DNA from: Henckelia pumila
Lineage: Eukaryota; Streptophyta; Magnoliopsida; Lamiales; Gesneriaceae
Assembly (NCBI RefSeq): GCF_033568475.1
Contig: NC_133122.1
Coordinates: forward strand, 18,346,206-18,410,205
Reading direction: 5' to 3'
DNA: 64,000 nt
In this document: piece after piece, positions 33,529 to 46,171 of the stretch
Numbering within the stretch: position 1 is the first letter of the stretch
Layout: each line of letters opens with the position of its first letter
Position numbers and translations under genes: made by a program
Notes under the pieces: generated by a model
The model's input: only the letters and a program-made list of their open reading frames with translations
Told to the model about the DNA's origin: nothing
Databases searched by the model: none

Positions 33529-34165
33529 TCGATCCGGTGGATATGTGGTTTGTGGCCGTAAAAGAGCTGGAACACCAAATCTTAACAGATAATACTATCT
33601 CTGTTGGGGACATGGCCGACAGTAGGAAAATGATAAGACTGATCTCGAAAGAGGTATGAGACAACAACAACAGTAAGACACGCTCCTCTTTAGACTCATG
33701 ATCTTAACAACCCGACCCATTTGCGCTATCACAAGTATAGGAAAATAAAGTTGCACCTTTGCTGATAGCTATAGCTTTTGGCCTAGCTAGTGGTAAGCGC
33801 TTGATCCTAAAAACTGGTATCAGAACCAAGGTCATGAGTTCGAGTCTCCCATCAAGCCTACATGTAATTATACTTCTTGGGTTGGGGTTGGGGTGGGGGG
33901 GAAGGGGGTTGGGTGGGTGTGAGGAATGTGAGGTTAAGCGTGCAAGGGTAAGACCGAATCTTAACGGGTAATACTGTCTCTATCGGAAAGGGATATATAT
34001 GAGACATCACCAACAGTAAGACATGCCCCCCCCCCCCCCCCCCCTAGACTCATGATCTTAACAACCCGACTCATCTGCGCTACCACAAGTATATATAATG
34101 AAATAAAGTTTACACATTGGCTAAAACCTAAAATTTTTGGCTTAGTGATAAACGCTTGATTGACA
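33529..34165 (+). repeat. Composite SINE-like repeat, left arm
   Basis: Two related units in tandem, each with CTTAACGGGTAATACTRTCTC-like, GAGACAACAACAACAGTAAG-like and GATCTTAACAACCCGACYCA blocks. Between them is a tRNA-like head with A-box-like TAGCTAGTGGTAAGCGC and B-box-like GAGTTCGAGTCTCC. A C run occurs at 34027-34044. The whole resembles a dimeric tRNA-derived SINE. Partial copies are at 21590-21800 and, mirrored, 56430-57060. Confidence 0.55.
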
Positions 34166-34511
34166 AAAAAATTTTAAAAATATTTCCAGTTTTGTTCTCT
34201 AAAATATTAAATAAAATATAAAAATTTTAAAAAAATGTTTTCCAATTTTTTAATGTAAATATTTCGTCGTGAATTTTCAGTATATTTAATGTTATTAAAT
34301 TGATATTATGATTATGTATCTTACTTCGAATTTTAATATAATATTTGTTATCATATGTTCTAAAAAATAGTTACAAATTTTAACCAATATTTATTCATTT
34401 AGATGAATAACAAATTTTTGAGTTTTTGGGAAAAAAAAAATTAATGATGCATTCATTAAAATTTTGAGAAATAAAATAATATATGAATTTTTAGATATCT
34501 TTTTTCTATTT
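34166..34511 (+). repeat. AT-rich repeat unit, inner copy
   Basis: Third copy of the 21800-22140 unit, without the solo LTR. Its uninterrupted GAAATAAAATAATATATGAA serves as the empty site for the insertion at 27957-29381. Confidence 0.75.
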
Positions 34512-34611
34512 TTTTTTATTCTATTCAAGTTGTACGTCTTTGTAAATTAGATATTGCAACTGGTTCGTTGGAGTGAACTGGATAAACTTTGCATAAATGA
34601 TAATTGTTAAA
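34512..34611 (+). repeat. Fragment of the type A 3' flank
   Basis: TTCAAGTTGTACGTCTTTGT ... CAACTGGTTCGTTGGAGTG ... GCATAAATGATAATTGTTAA matches 31440-31520. The matching continuation resumes at 38430, so the element between them is an insertion. Confidence 0.75.
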
Positions 34612-35240
34612 CACTACAAGAAAAACACAAAAAGACAACAGATTTTTTTCGTTGTCGTAGGGGGTGAAAAACCGTTGTAAGTGATGGTGTTGTCAAAACT
34701 CTGCCCCTACGACAACGGATTTTATCCGTTGTCATTGCCAACGACATCTGATAAAATCCGTTATCGTAGGCATAAATCCATTGTCTTTGAGGAAAACGAC
34801 AACGGATAGGAGCGTAGTTTTGACAACACCATTAATTACAACAGTTTTTCAATCCCTTCTGTTGTCTTTTTCTATATAAAAAACAAAAAAAAATAAATAT
34901 TTTCATATAAATTTTAATATTATAAATAAACCAAAATTTAAAATTTCATAAATAAAATTTAATATACAATTTTTTAGTATTACAAATCAAATTAAAATTC
35001 TAATTCAATGCTCACTACAAATGATATCGACATGGTGGTCCGACCCTTTGCATCCTTGATGGTGTAATTAGCTCCAGCTCACATCAGCTACTCTTTGATC
35101 TTCGGTTTATTACCCTCTGAAGCAGACATCAATAACAAAAGTTAAATAAACTTGAAAAACAAAGTCTACTAGTTATCATTTTGATATAATATTGAACGAA
35201 CACCTATCTCTCTTTCACGAAATGTAATTAAACCACTCAC

Positions 35241-35793
<553 letters not shown>

Positions 35794-36239
35794 ACAGTAT
35801 ATTCCTCTCTATGTTGATACTCTGTTGGAGAGGGTTCACAGGGCGGAGCCACAACGAGTGGAGTGATTACTTTTGACGACCAACCTGTGATAAATATGAT
35901 CAAATCGATACTTGAATACATTATTGTCCCCTTCCCAAAGGAAAAGGCAAAAAACGAAAAATAACATCAATAACACACGTGTCAAGTATGATAGCATAGG
36001 GCATTGCCCTCCATCTAAGATAAATGCTAACACATCAAAACTACACAAAATCTAGAGTTTTGTATGTAACCTTCATGCGCCTATAACTGCATATATAATC
36101 ATGGAAGAGGATTCGCCTCTTCGAATCGCCATTTAAGATTATCATCTGCTAACAAGATGAATCACCAGGAGATCTCAGAGTATGTTTTACTACATAAAAT
36201 CAAAAGTAACATAATTATTTATCCATATTAAGGCGATCT

Positions 36240-38110
36240 TATTCTCACTCAAGATACAGAGCTCCAAATTTTGGAGAAGGGTTGAGTGTCATTGGGGGCG
36301 GAGTGGACAGGGGTAGACTCGAAGGCTTCCTTCCTGCGGTTGCATTTCTCTCCTCTGCAGAGAATGAGATTACACATCACAAAACGACGTTTAAACAATA
36401 TTTTTAAATACCTTCTTTTAGAAAAAAAAAATAAAGCAGACGTGTGATAAACCAGCTCTAATGTAAGTTAGATACAATATTAAAAATAAAGAAGACCTGT
36501 GATAAACCCACTAGACTCAAATAGTAATGTTGAATCACAATCGATACAATAAAAGCCATAATTTTCAACTCATGTAACCAGCAATGACCAATATTAACAA
36601 AAAATAGTATACATATCAGCAAAAATCACATCATAAAAACCACATCATCCTTTCAAAAAAGAAAGGGAACCAAATTATCAACAATAAATCATCATCTCAT
36701 CAAACCTTAGTTAAAAATTAAAAAAAAAAGGAATGTACTTACAGATATCAACCGAGCAGTTATTGTTTCTGTATTGAACTGCAACCTAACAACACATGAC
36801 ACTCTAGGTGACACAATATCCTTAAAATTAAGATTAGAAAACCTAAAAGAATTCAAAGGGGTTGGAAATAAGGTTAAAGAAATACCAATATATTTTCCTT
36901 TGGCCACATTAGTATAGTCGTGCTTCATTGAGTGGAATTCTCCATCATTTAGTTCAGGAACTTCAGCTTCAATAATTGCTGCCTGGGAAAGCAAAATGAA
37001 ATTCATGTGTTTTCCTATTCAAACATATGATGCTAACGAGGCAGACTGTATTGGATTTGGAGAACTTTTATAGGCATTCCCTAATAAAGAGGAAACTACC
37101 AAAATAAATATACACTCAAGAAATTCAAGATATTGGCGAAAAAAACTCCGTACCAACCAAATATGACGTTGGAGTTTTTAGCATGTTAGCGTTAGTAAAT
37201 AGATAATAAGAAACAAGTCTAGTGGTATTAAAACTCTTACTTTCAAATCTCAAAAAAAAAAAAAAAAGGTTCTTTGTTTCATGAGACATGTCTTATGAGA
37301 TTCATGAATTGATTCCCCATAATGATGCAAAAAAATCCAATTTTAAATGAAACGAGAATTATCAACTCAGAATAAATGCGAAAATGCAGCTGTGAATTAA
37401 TTTTTTATTTGTTATCAATAAGGGGAGAAACTGACTGATTCTGATTAACTCAATGGTGACAAAACTAATTTGACTTCTTGATAAGATGTAAAATACAAAC
37501 TACAATTTCGACAAACTACAATTGTGATTAGAAAATAAACCTCAAGAAAAAAAACTAAATGGAAGCAGCAAAGAGAAAGTCAAAAGGTTGATCTCTTTAC
37601 TAAGTTAACCATAACAACTAGAAAAACTCATACCGCCAACTGTCTCAACGTGTCAAGTAAATTGGAACGTTCCTTGAAAAGAGCTTGAAACTGTACGTCC
37701 TTGTATGCTCGAAAATTCCAAGAGCATGATCTGCTCAGAGTCTTCAACAAGCCAATGGTCAATCCAGCACAAAGGATTCCAATCAGGGTAATGCGCAGAC
37801 TCCCATGGAAAGCAAACTGAGTCACAAGAGCTATGGTCGAAACTCGCATAATTCAACCCCCACTCAACCAAATTTCGCCACTAAAATTCGTAATTTTAGA
37901 AATCAAACAAACTCAACCCCAAATCGTAAACTCAGGCACACCCACACAATTTTGAAATCAAACAAGTACATAAAATTTTTGATTTTTATTTGAAATCGAA
38001 AGGGAACATAATTGCTGATAATTTCTGATCCTTGATTTCTCGGCATCGGAGCTGTGCTGGATCGAATGCGATGGACTGAGGCATAGGGTTTGGAGTTTTC
38101 ATTTTTTTTC
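36240..38110 (-). pseudogene. Unidentified captured gene fragments, left arm
   Basis: On the minus strand a possible first exon begins MKTPNPMPQSIAFDPAQ (near 38100). It is followed by a run with FQALFKERSNLLDTLRQL (about 37690-37630), one with EVPELNDGEFHSMKHDY (about 36980-36890), and a C-terminal-looking run ending TLNPSPKFGALYLE and stop (near 36240). They are separated by AT-rich intron-like DNA with plausible splice signals. I do not recognise the protein. The order and spacing suggest pieces of one host gene distinct from MCM6. Confidence 0.4.
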
Positions 38111-38429
38111 TTTTGTTCTTTCTTTGTGTTTCGGTAGCCTCTTGTTTATTTTATACGTTTTTTTTTTCTTTAACAAAACAAACAAACAAAAAAAGAAAAG
38201 AAAAGTCTAACTAAAATGTGGACTTAAACTATTATAAAAAAAAATAGAAAAAGACAACGGTAAAAACAAACCGTTGTCGTAGAGCTTAAAAAACGCACAT
38301 AGACAACAATTTTAAAACTGTTGTCGTAGACCCTATCAAAAACACGCACATAGACAACGGTTAATTAAATCCGTTGTCGTAGGCCATAAAAAGCCCGCTC
38401 ATAGACAACAGATTAAAACTGTGGGCTAG

Positions 38430-39400
38430 GGTTGGGGTGGTGGTGACATGTTACTGGTCATAATGAATTAAAACGAACGTTAATATATACTTCATTTAAA
38501 TAAGATGTATTAATAAATCAATTATACAGCTTTAATTTTAAGAATAGTTAATTATGGTTTTAATTGTAAATTATATATTTTTAATGCCAAAATTCAAATA
38601 TCTAGCTAAATGGTGAAAACCAAACTGAATCCATGAACACTTTTACATCTCACTTTACAAGTTTCAATCTTATGCCATGTGGATTCTGAAATTGATTCTT
38701 TTGTTTAGCACAACTTCCTATTACACTTGTATTCATGAGATGTTTTGGGTTCCATGATGTTTAGTTTTAGAGCGATATATGGAAAGCAGAGATGTTTTTA
38801 TATTGTCATAAGTTTAAATGTATTTTTGTACCTGTCTCTTTATATGCCCTCCGCTTGGAGCTTATTGTGTTCAAAGTGAACATACCCCATGTTGTAACCT
38901 GTCTAAAGATGAACATACCCCATGTTGTACCTGTTTTGTGTAGTATAAATAAGATCTAGAAAGAGAGGGGCTCCTCCAAAATTTCTAGATAATGGTCATG
39001 ATATTGAATCATGGTTGGTATTACGGAAGTGCTTGGAAGCGTGGGGATGTGGGGAAGACATGCTCCTGAGTAATAGGCGATGTATGCTTAGAGTTGACTC
39101 AGTCTTAAAATCTCTGGCGGCTTTATGACCATCTCTACTATGTCTTGCTAGCTTTCCAGGCCATCTATCTGTCTTTGGGCCCTTGCTACCCTTACTTGGG
39201 CAATTTGAGCTTGGACCCCCATTCCTACCCGACTTCCCGGAAGAATTCTCGAGGCTACTTCTCTAACACATCCATTTTCGACCAGCACCCTTCACTTCCT
39301 AGGAAACAATACCTCGATCCTTATTCTTTTTTAGATGACAAATTATGTCTTGACTCCAAAACTTTAAAATAACCTTGAAATCTCGGGATATCATATTAGA
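38430..39400 (+). repeat. Type A flank continuation and adjoining DNA, left arm
   Basis: 38430-38890 continues the type A 3' flank and its neighbour (compare 17400-17610 and 31620-32110). 38900-39400 has no parallel elsewhere outside the mirror arm. It has an open run around LAFQAIYLSLGPCYPYLGNL (39145-39372) with no recognisable domain. No gene can be assigned. Confidence 0.5.
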
Positions 39401-40446
39401 TAATAGATTTGTCATGAAAAATGTACAAAATATGGATTTACCTTTATGATCGATTTGAGTTCATGGCCGAAAAGTTCCATGAACTTCAAATCCACTTCAA
39501 TGGATGTTGACTTTTTTAAAATCTTAAAAACATAAGCAGAGCCAACTCGATCAAGAGTTGTAGTTGAGAGGCGAGAAATGACGAGAAGGCCGAAACTTGC
39601 ATTCTCGTAAAAACAAAACAAAATAAAAGACAAAGATATCCCAACATATATGTAATATTGACTACTAGCACCTAGATGAGTTTCATTTCAATGAATATAG
39701 TTCAAACTTAAGATACATGTGTCGGTTTCTTTTGGGCAATTAAATGAAAGATAACAAGAAATAATAAAAAAAAACATAAGTTTCGTTTGGATAAGTACTT
39801 TAAAAACGTTTTTAGTATGAAAAACTTAAAGTATTTGTTTGGACAAGATTTTTTTAAATGTTTTTGAAAAGTAATTTTTTTTAAAAAAATGATCTCTGAG
39901 TATAGTTTTTAAAGAATAAATGAGATGTGTGTTTTTTTATGTTTTTAGAATTGAAAATTTGATAAAATAAAAACATATTACTTTTTAATTGTAAAAATAT
40001 TTTTATGAAATAGTAGTCAAAACACATATTTATTCTTAAAAATTTTGGTAAAACATTTTATAAAAATATTTAAAAAAACGTGTTTTATATAAGTAGTTGT
40101 TCAAAAAGAGTCATGATCGTCAAGAATGTTTGTTTTTTTCTTAATTCAATCCGCATTGAGCTTTATTGCATAATAATAAATAGCAACGGTGCATACGCAT
40201 TTGTGTGTGTAAAATAAAAACTATCATGTATATGAATTTTGATGCTTAACAGGTTAGGTTAATTAGAAAAAAAAAAAAAAAGAACTGGAATCGACAAAAT
40301 GTGTTATTGGAGATGTGAGGATAGTAAGTACGAAACATGGAGAAAAAAAATTGAAGAGAAGAGATATTTTGGGTATATTGAAAAATAGATCATGATACCA
40401 AGTTAGTTATTCTAATGTTTTTACACTAAATAAATAGTAAAAGATG

Positions 40447-40479
<33 letters not shown>

Positions 40480-42377
40480 TAAAAAAGAAAATAAAAAATG
40501 ATAAAATTGATTGGATGGGCTGGACATTTTTTAACCTAATCTAAAATAAAAGAGAACAAAATTTGATGGGGTGCTCCGAGAAAACCATTGCATCCTATTT
40601 ATAACGAAAGAACAACACAGTGAAATTCGAATTATTGGGGAAAAATTTGGGAGCCATGTTTTGGATCAGGTATGGTTTTCTTCTGGTAATCCTCGTTGCT
40701 ATTCCAATTCCCCTCATAATCTCGATCAAGACAAATTCTTTTTTTCTTTTTAGGAGTGGTGTTCATAGTTTTTTAACTAGGCTTGAACAAAGGCTTGAGC
40801 AAAACTCGAGAAAGGAAATTCTTTGTGCCCCTCGAGTTCGGCGGTATTTATCCGATAAATTATTTAAGAAAATAAAGCTATTTTTCATACTTGATTGATG
40901 GGTTTTGTGTTTATAGATTTTCTAAGATCCCTTTCTTGGAAAACATTCGTATTGATGGCACAAGTAAATCCTCTTTTTCTTATTGACTTATTTATCTGCA
41001 ATTATGCGTTGCATGAGCTCCCTAATTCTTTTCGAAACCTCATTTTGATTTTGATTTTGATTTTGATTTTGATTTGGAGACAGGATCGAACGAGCTTGGT
41101 ATAACTGAATATGTAGGTCTAAATTATGTTGTACATTTTCTTTAGACCTAAAACTTGATTTTGTATTTGCTATTTGAAATGAGAGATGCGTTATTTCCAT
41201 TTGCTTGCGTGGAAAACCCCAATAGCTTAATGTTTAATTTCGTTTTGGCAGTTGATCTTTTATATCTGCCACTTTCTTAACTCCACCCACCGCAATATTT
41301 TATGGTGTTTCACTTTTTTTTTAAAAAAAATAATTTATTTGCAATGTTCCTCTTCTTAAGATATGTTTTACTCATTTCAGCTCTTAAAACCGGTGGCCAA
41401 ACAACCCTCATAGTTTACATGGTGTACGATCTTGTATGGTAGGTCGTGTTCTGAATCTTCTGCTTGCTGTCTGATTACTACCAAAAATATATGTACATTT
41501 ACAGTTTTATATTATATATATATATATATGATCGTTGAATGATAATCACTTGATGAAATCTAATATATGGAGTTTTTTTCTGGGTGCCAGTGACTTTAGA
41601 GAAGAAGCAATCGACAGGTTCGTGTACTTTTTTGCACTTTTTCATTGCGATTTTGTCATACTTATTGCCTTATAACCTTTATCAATTACTAATGGAAGCA
41701 TGATCTATGAGCACTTTGATTTTTTGGGCTTCCATGATATCTGATTGATTGCTGTTTCGACCTGATTTTTGCTTTCTGTATATTTTGGTGATGATGTTTT
41801 GAATGATTATAATCTCTAGGGTCTAACAAAAAGGGCCCAAAGTGCTTGTAAACTAGAATTTTGTGAGCATTTGCTAGCTTTGCTAGGGCAAGGATAAAAA
41901 GGAGTTTATTTGCATTGGTCGCCTCAGAGTGCTAATGTTTTGTTGAAGTTACTGTAACTCTCTGTCAATGTTCTGCTTTCGATTTTTCATCTTCTTGGTT
42001 TCACCTTAACTTAAGATTATTTCAATAATATTTTTTAGGAAGTAGAAAGAGCATGAGAAATTTCGTGGTATGAATTCAAGAACTTTATATTTAATGTGTG
42101 GTTTGATATTTTCTTTTAACTTATGACTCTATGTTTGCGTAGCAGCAGCAAGTGAGCCCAAGTGACACCAATTGGTGTAGTTTATCTTGATGAGAAGTTT
42201 ATCTTCGACAACAATCATCACTTATAATATTGTATCTTGATCTATTTTTAATACTTATTATTATCTCTTGGCATATGTTGCATGATTTTTATATAAAAAA
42301 TTGTTATATTATATTAAAATAGAAAAAAGAAAAGAAACGCTTTATTTTTTAAATAATAAAGGATTACGACAAAAATC
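39401..42377. other. Inner left arm, unassigned
   Basis: No recognised gene. Exon-like minus-strand sequence at 39412-39633 includes ASFGLLVISRLSTTTLDRVG and VDLKFMELFGHELKSIIK, the latter followed by a GTAAAT donor. 39779-40120 is a MITE-like repeat (GTTTGGATAAGTACTTTAAA). 40446-40478 is an AAT microsatellite, 41043-41074 a GATTTT microsatellite and 41514-41529 a TA microsatellite. 40620-40900 is an open run with a hydrophobic segment (FWIRYGFLLVILVAIPIPLI) of unknown origin. All recur mirrored in the right arm. Confidence 0.5.
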
Positions 42378-42645
42378 TATTATAAATACTGAATATTTTA
42401 TTTTTAAAATTCAATCATGACACGAAGTTCTTCAGTTCAATTTAACCCCCTCAAATTCATATTTAATCGAAAACTCGACTTTCTGCGAGTGAACAGCAGG
42501 CCCCATTTTCCAACATATATCACGTATTACCTGTATGTTGATGAGTTACATCACTTAGTTTTTGTGGCCTCTTATTCAAAGCAACCGTCATCATTGAAAT
42601 CAATTCAAGAGTTATACAAAATTTTTCTCTTGGAAAGGTAAATTT
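42378..42645 (+). other. Short ORF with TATA-like sequence beside the palindrome centre, left copy
   Basis: TATAAATACT at 42381 is followed by an ATG at 42417 and 74 codons (SSVQFNPLKFIFNRKLDF ... SIQELYKIFLLER). The ORF ends where AAAG/GTAAAT would also be a splice donor. The mirrored copy (42871-43095) keeps the frame with only three amino-acid differences. No known domain is recognised; it may be a first exon of a gene whose remainder was lost at the centre. Confidence 0.35.
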
Positions 42646-42741
42646 AACATAAATAATATAAGAAAAGTACAAAATGAGAAAAGTTTAGTGCAATAATAAA
42701 TGACTAAACAAGAAAGTGAACAATAAATTAAATCGAGATTT

Positions 42742-42770
42742 GTTTGAAATATAGTTGTAGCATTTCAAAA
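42742..42770. repeat. Centre of the inverted duplication
   Basis: GTTTGAAAT (42742-42750) and ATTTCAAAAC (42762-42771) pair around an 11-nt core, ATAGTTGTAGC. Outside them a 20-30-nt stretch on each side is mismatched before the long arms begin in full (near 42736 and 42781). Such a short spacer is typical of a palindrome centre. Confidence 0.8.
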
Positions 42771-42870
42771 CGCGAGAACATTAATTTATCGTTCACTTTC
42801 TTGTTTAGTCATTTATTATTGCACTAAACTTTTCTCAGTGTTTACTTTTCTTATATTATTTATGTTAAAT

Positions 42871-43131
42871 TTACCTTTCCAAGAGCAAAATTTTGTATAA
42901 CTCTTGAATTGATTTCAATGATGACGGTTGCTTTGAATAAGAGGCCACAAAAACTAAGTGATGTAACTCATCAACATACAGGTAATACGTGATATATGTT
43001 GGAAAATGGGTCCTGCTGTTCACTCGCAGAAAGTCGAGTTTTCGATTAAATATGAATTTGAGGGGGTTAAATTGAACTGAAGAACTTTGTGTCATGATTG
43101 AATTTTAAAAATAAAATATTCAGTATTTATA
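42871..43131 (-). other. Short ORF beside the palindrome centre, right copy
   Basis: Mirror of 42378-42645, start codon at 43095 and TATA-like sequence at 43122-43131 on the minus strand. 74 codons, three residues different from the left copy. Confidence 0.35.
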
Positions 43132-43844
43132 ATAAATTTTTGTCGTAATCCTTTATTATTTAAAAAATAAAGCGTTTCTTTTCTTTTTTCTATTTTAATA
43201 TAATATAACAATTTTTTATATAAAAATCATGCAACATATGCCAAGAGATAATAATAAGTATTAAAAATAGATCAAGATACAATATTATAAGTGATGATTG
43301 TTGTCGAAGATAAACTTCTCATCAAGATAAACTACACCAATTGGTGTCACTTGGGCTCACTTGCTGCTGCTACGCAAACATAGAGCCATAAGTTAAAAGA
43401 AAATATCAAACCACACATTAAATATAAAGTTCTTGAATGCATACCACGCAATTTCTCTTGCTCTTTCTTCTTCCTAAAAAAGATTATTGAAATAATCTTA
43501 AGTTAAGGTGAAACCAAGAAGATGAAAAATCGAAAGCAGAACATTGACAGAGAGTTACAGTAACTTCAACAAAACATTAGCACTCTGAGGCGACCAATGC
43601 AAATAAACTCCTTTTTATCCTTGCCCTAGCAAAGCTAGCAAATGCTCACAAAATTCTAGTTTACAAGCACTTTGGGCCCTTTTTGTTAGACCCTAGAGAT
43701 TATAATCATTCAAAAAATCATCACCAAAATATACAAAAAGCAAAAATCAGGTCGAAACAGCAATCAATCAGATATCATGGAAGCCCAAAAAATCAAAGTG
43801 CTCATAGATCATGCTTCCATTAGTAATTGATAAAGGTTATAAAG

Positions 43845-44302
43845 TGTTGGTCCCAGGTGCGGCATCACGAGATAGAAACTATGAAAATTGAAGAATAAAA
43901 TAGACACCAAGATTTACGTGGAAAACCCCCAAAAATTATTAGGGTAAAAACCACGGGCAAGATCAAAAGATTCCACTATAATATTTGGAGAATTACAACC
44001 TCTTTCTGTGTTTCCAAAGAGACACTCACTCTCTTATACAGGAGAAAACCTATCTCACAAATATATATAGAAATAATTAAGGAAAGAGGAGAACTCAAGA
44101 ATCTGAGAAATGAACTTGAGATGGGATGATTTCGAATGCTGGGAATGCATCTATTTATAGATGCCAAAATCTGAACCTCAGGTATGAATACACGTGAAGG
44201 AAAATCAGAATGAAATTGCCTTCAGCTACACGAATTTTCTTCAGCTGCACATGGAATTTGACTAAATGCATATGAATGCATTAATTATGCCACTTGCCAA
44301 CA
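43845..44302 (-). repeat. 3' LTR of the copia element
   Basis: 458 bp, TG...CA ends (TGTTGG...CCAACA). Holds a TATA-like CTATAAATAGATG on the minus strand near 44150. A purine-rich tract (GTGGGAAAAA on the minus strand, about 44303-44312) borders it as polypurine tract. Confidence 0.95.
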
Positions 44303-44377
44303 TTTTTCCCACTTGGAGATTTGATTGAAAATCAAACACATCACCACACATCCTTTCAAACTTGTCATTCCTGCTGC

Positions 44378-46171
44378 TTACGTTTCTGCTAGGCCACTTG
44401 AGGATCTACACCACTCAAACTTATCTGTGTTCACTGGCTTGGTCAGAAAATCAGATATGTTATCCTTCGTATGGATCTTTAGCATGTCCACACTTCCTTC
44501 CTCTACTACTTCTCGTACAAAATGATATTGAACTCCAATGTGTTTAGTCCTGGAATGAAAGGCTGGATTCCTTGCAATGTGCAAGGCACTCTGACTGTCA
44601 CAAAACAGAGGAATCTTTTCTTGTTTGTGCCCAAGCTCCTCCAATAACCTTTTAATCCATATTGCCTCCTTGAAAGCTTGAGTAGCTGCCATGTATTCTG
44701 CTTCCGTTGTAGATAACGCCACAACTGTTTGCAGTTTTGAAACCCAGCTGACTGCACCTCCTGCAACTGTAAACACATAACCAGTAGTAGATTTTCTCTT
44801 ATCTGGATTACCTGCGTAGTCTGAATCCACATAGCCCCTGAGTGTAAAATCTGATCCTCCAAAACATAATGCAGCTTCCGAGGTACCCCTAATGTATCTA
44901 AGGATCCTCTTAACTGTGCTCCAATGCTCTTGTCCAGGATTCGCCATATATCGACTGACTGCTCCCACTGCTTGTGAAATGTCTGGTCTTGTACAAATCA
45001 TAGCGAACATTAAACTTCCCACTGCTGATGCATACGGTACTCGAGATATCTCCATCTTCTCTGCTTCACTGCTAGGACACATCTCAAAAGATAACTTGAA
45101 GTTAATAGGAAGAGGGGTTGAAACTGACTTACTATCTTGCATGTTGAAGCGCTGAAAGACTTTCTTCAAATAATTTTTCTGGGAAAGCCAAATCTTCCTA
45201 TTGCTTCTGTCTCGGTGAACTTGCATCCCTAGAATCTTGTTTGCTGGTCCCAAGTCCTTCATATCAAATTTCCTAGCCAACTGTGCCTTCAATTCTTGGA
45301 CCCGATCTTTTTTGGGGCCTGCTACCAACATGTCGTCCACGTACAACAGCAAAATGATATAATCATCATTACCAAACCTCTTGAAATACGTACAAGGGTC
45401 TGCACTGAGTCTGTTGTACCCAAGGCTCATGATATAGGAATCAAATCTCTTGTACCAACACCTCGGCGCCTGTTTGATACCGTACAGAGATTTGTTCAAC
45501 CTGCAAACCAAGTTCTCTTTGCCTTTTTCTGCAAAACCTTCGGGCTGGAGCATATAGATTTCTTCTTCAAGATCTCCATGAAGAAATGCCGTTTTCACAT
45601 CTAGCTGTTCCAGATGTAGGTCAAACACCGCACACAATGTCAATACTACTCTGACTGTTGAATGTCAAACCACAGGAGAAAATATCTCATTGAAGTCAAT
45701 ACCTTCTTTCTGAGCATACCCATTGACAACCAATCTCGCACGATACCGCTCCACTTGGTTATTGCCATCACGCTTGATCTTATAGACCCATCTGTTACCG
45801 ATAGCTTTCCTCCCTCATGGTAGTGTAACAAGATCCCAAGTTTTGTTTCTGTCCAATGCTTCCAATTCTTCCTGCATCGCTGTCATCCACAGGGATACAT
45901 CCGAGCTTTGAGTAGCCTCATGGAAACTCGATGGCTCACCATCCTCTGTTAATAGACAATATGCAATGTTGCTTTCAGTGACATAATCTGAAAGCCAACC
46001 TGGTGGTCTTCTCTCTCGAGTTGACTGTCTCACTTTGGAAACCTTTGACTCAACTGGTTCTTGTTCCTCGTGCTCTGGTACTGCTTTACAAGAAACTTGA
46101 TCTTCGTCTGTCTTATTTTCCACCTGAATGATAGTAGTTTCTGAATTCAGTGTGCCTTTGTCTCCCTTCAT
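44378..46171 (-). pseudogene. Copia reverse transcriptase and RNase H region (interrupted)
   Basis: The main open part (44378-45643) carries DVKTAFLHGDLEEEIYM, KSLYGIKQAPRCWY, the catalytic YVDDML (residues 101-106 of that stretch) and RNase H motifs DSDYAG, STTEAEYMA and CDSQSA. Upstream on the minus strand the frame is broken twice (stops near 45645-45665 and 45815-45820). Both are TGA in a place where relatives have Arg, which fits C-to-T change at CGA. 45815-46171 is the linker and start of the reverse transcriptase domain (TREPPGWLSDY-like and WMTAMQEELEALDRN). Confidence 0.9.

Noticed and set aside
40571-41104. Hydrophobic ORFs in the inner arm as a membrane-protein gene
   Set aside because: Overlapping frames without splice support or known similarity; left unassigned.
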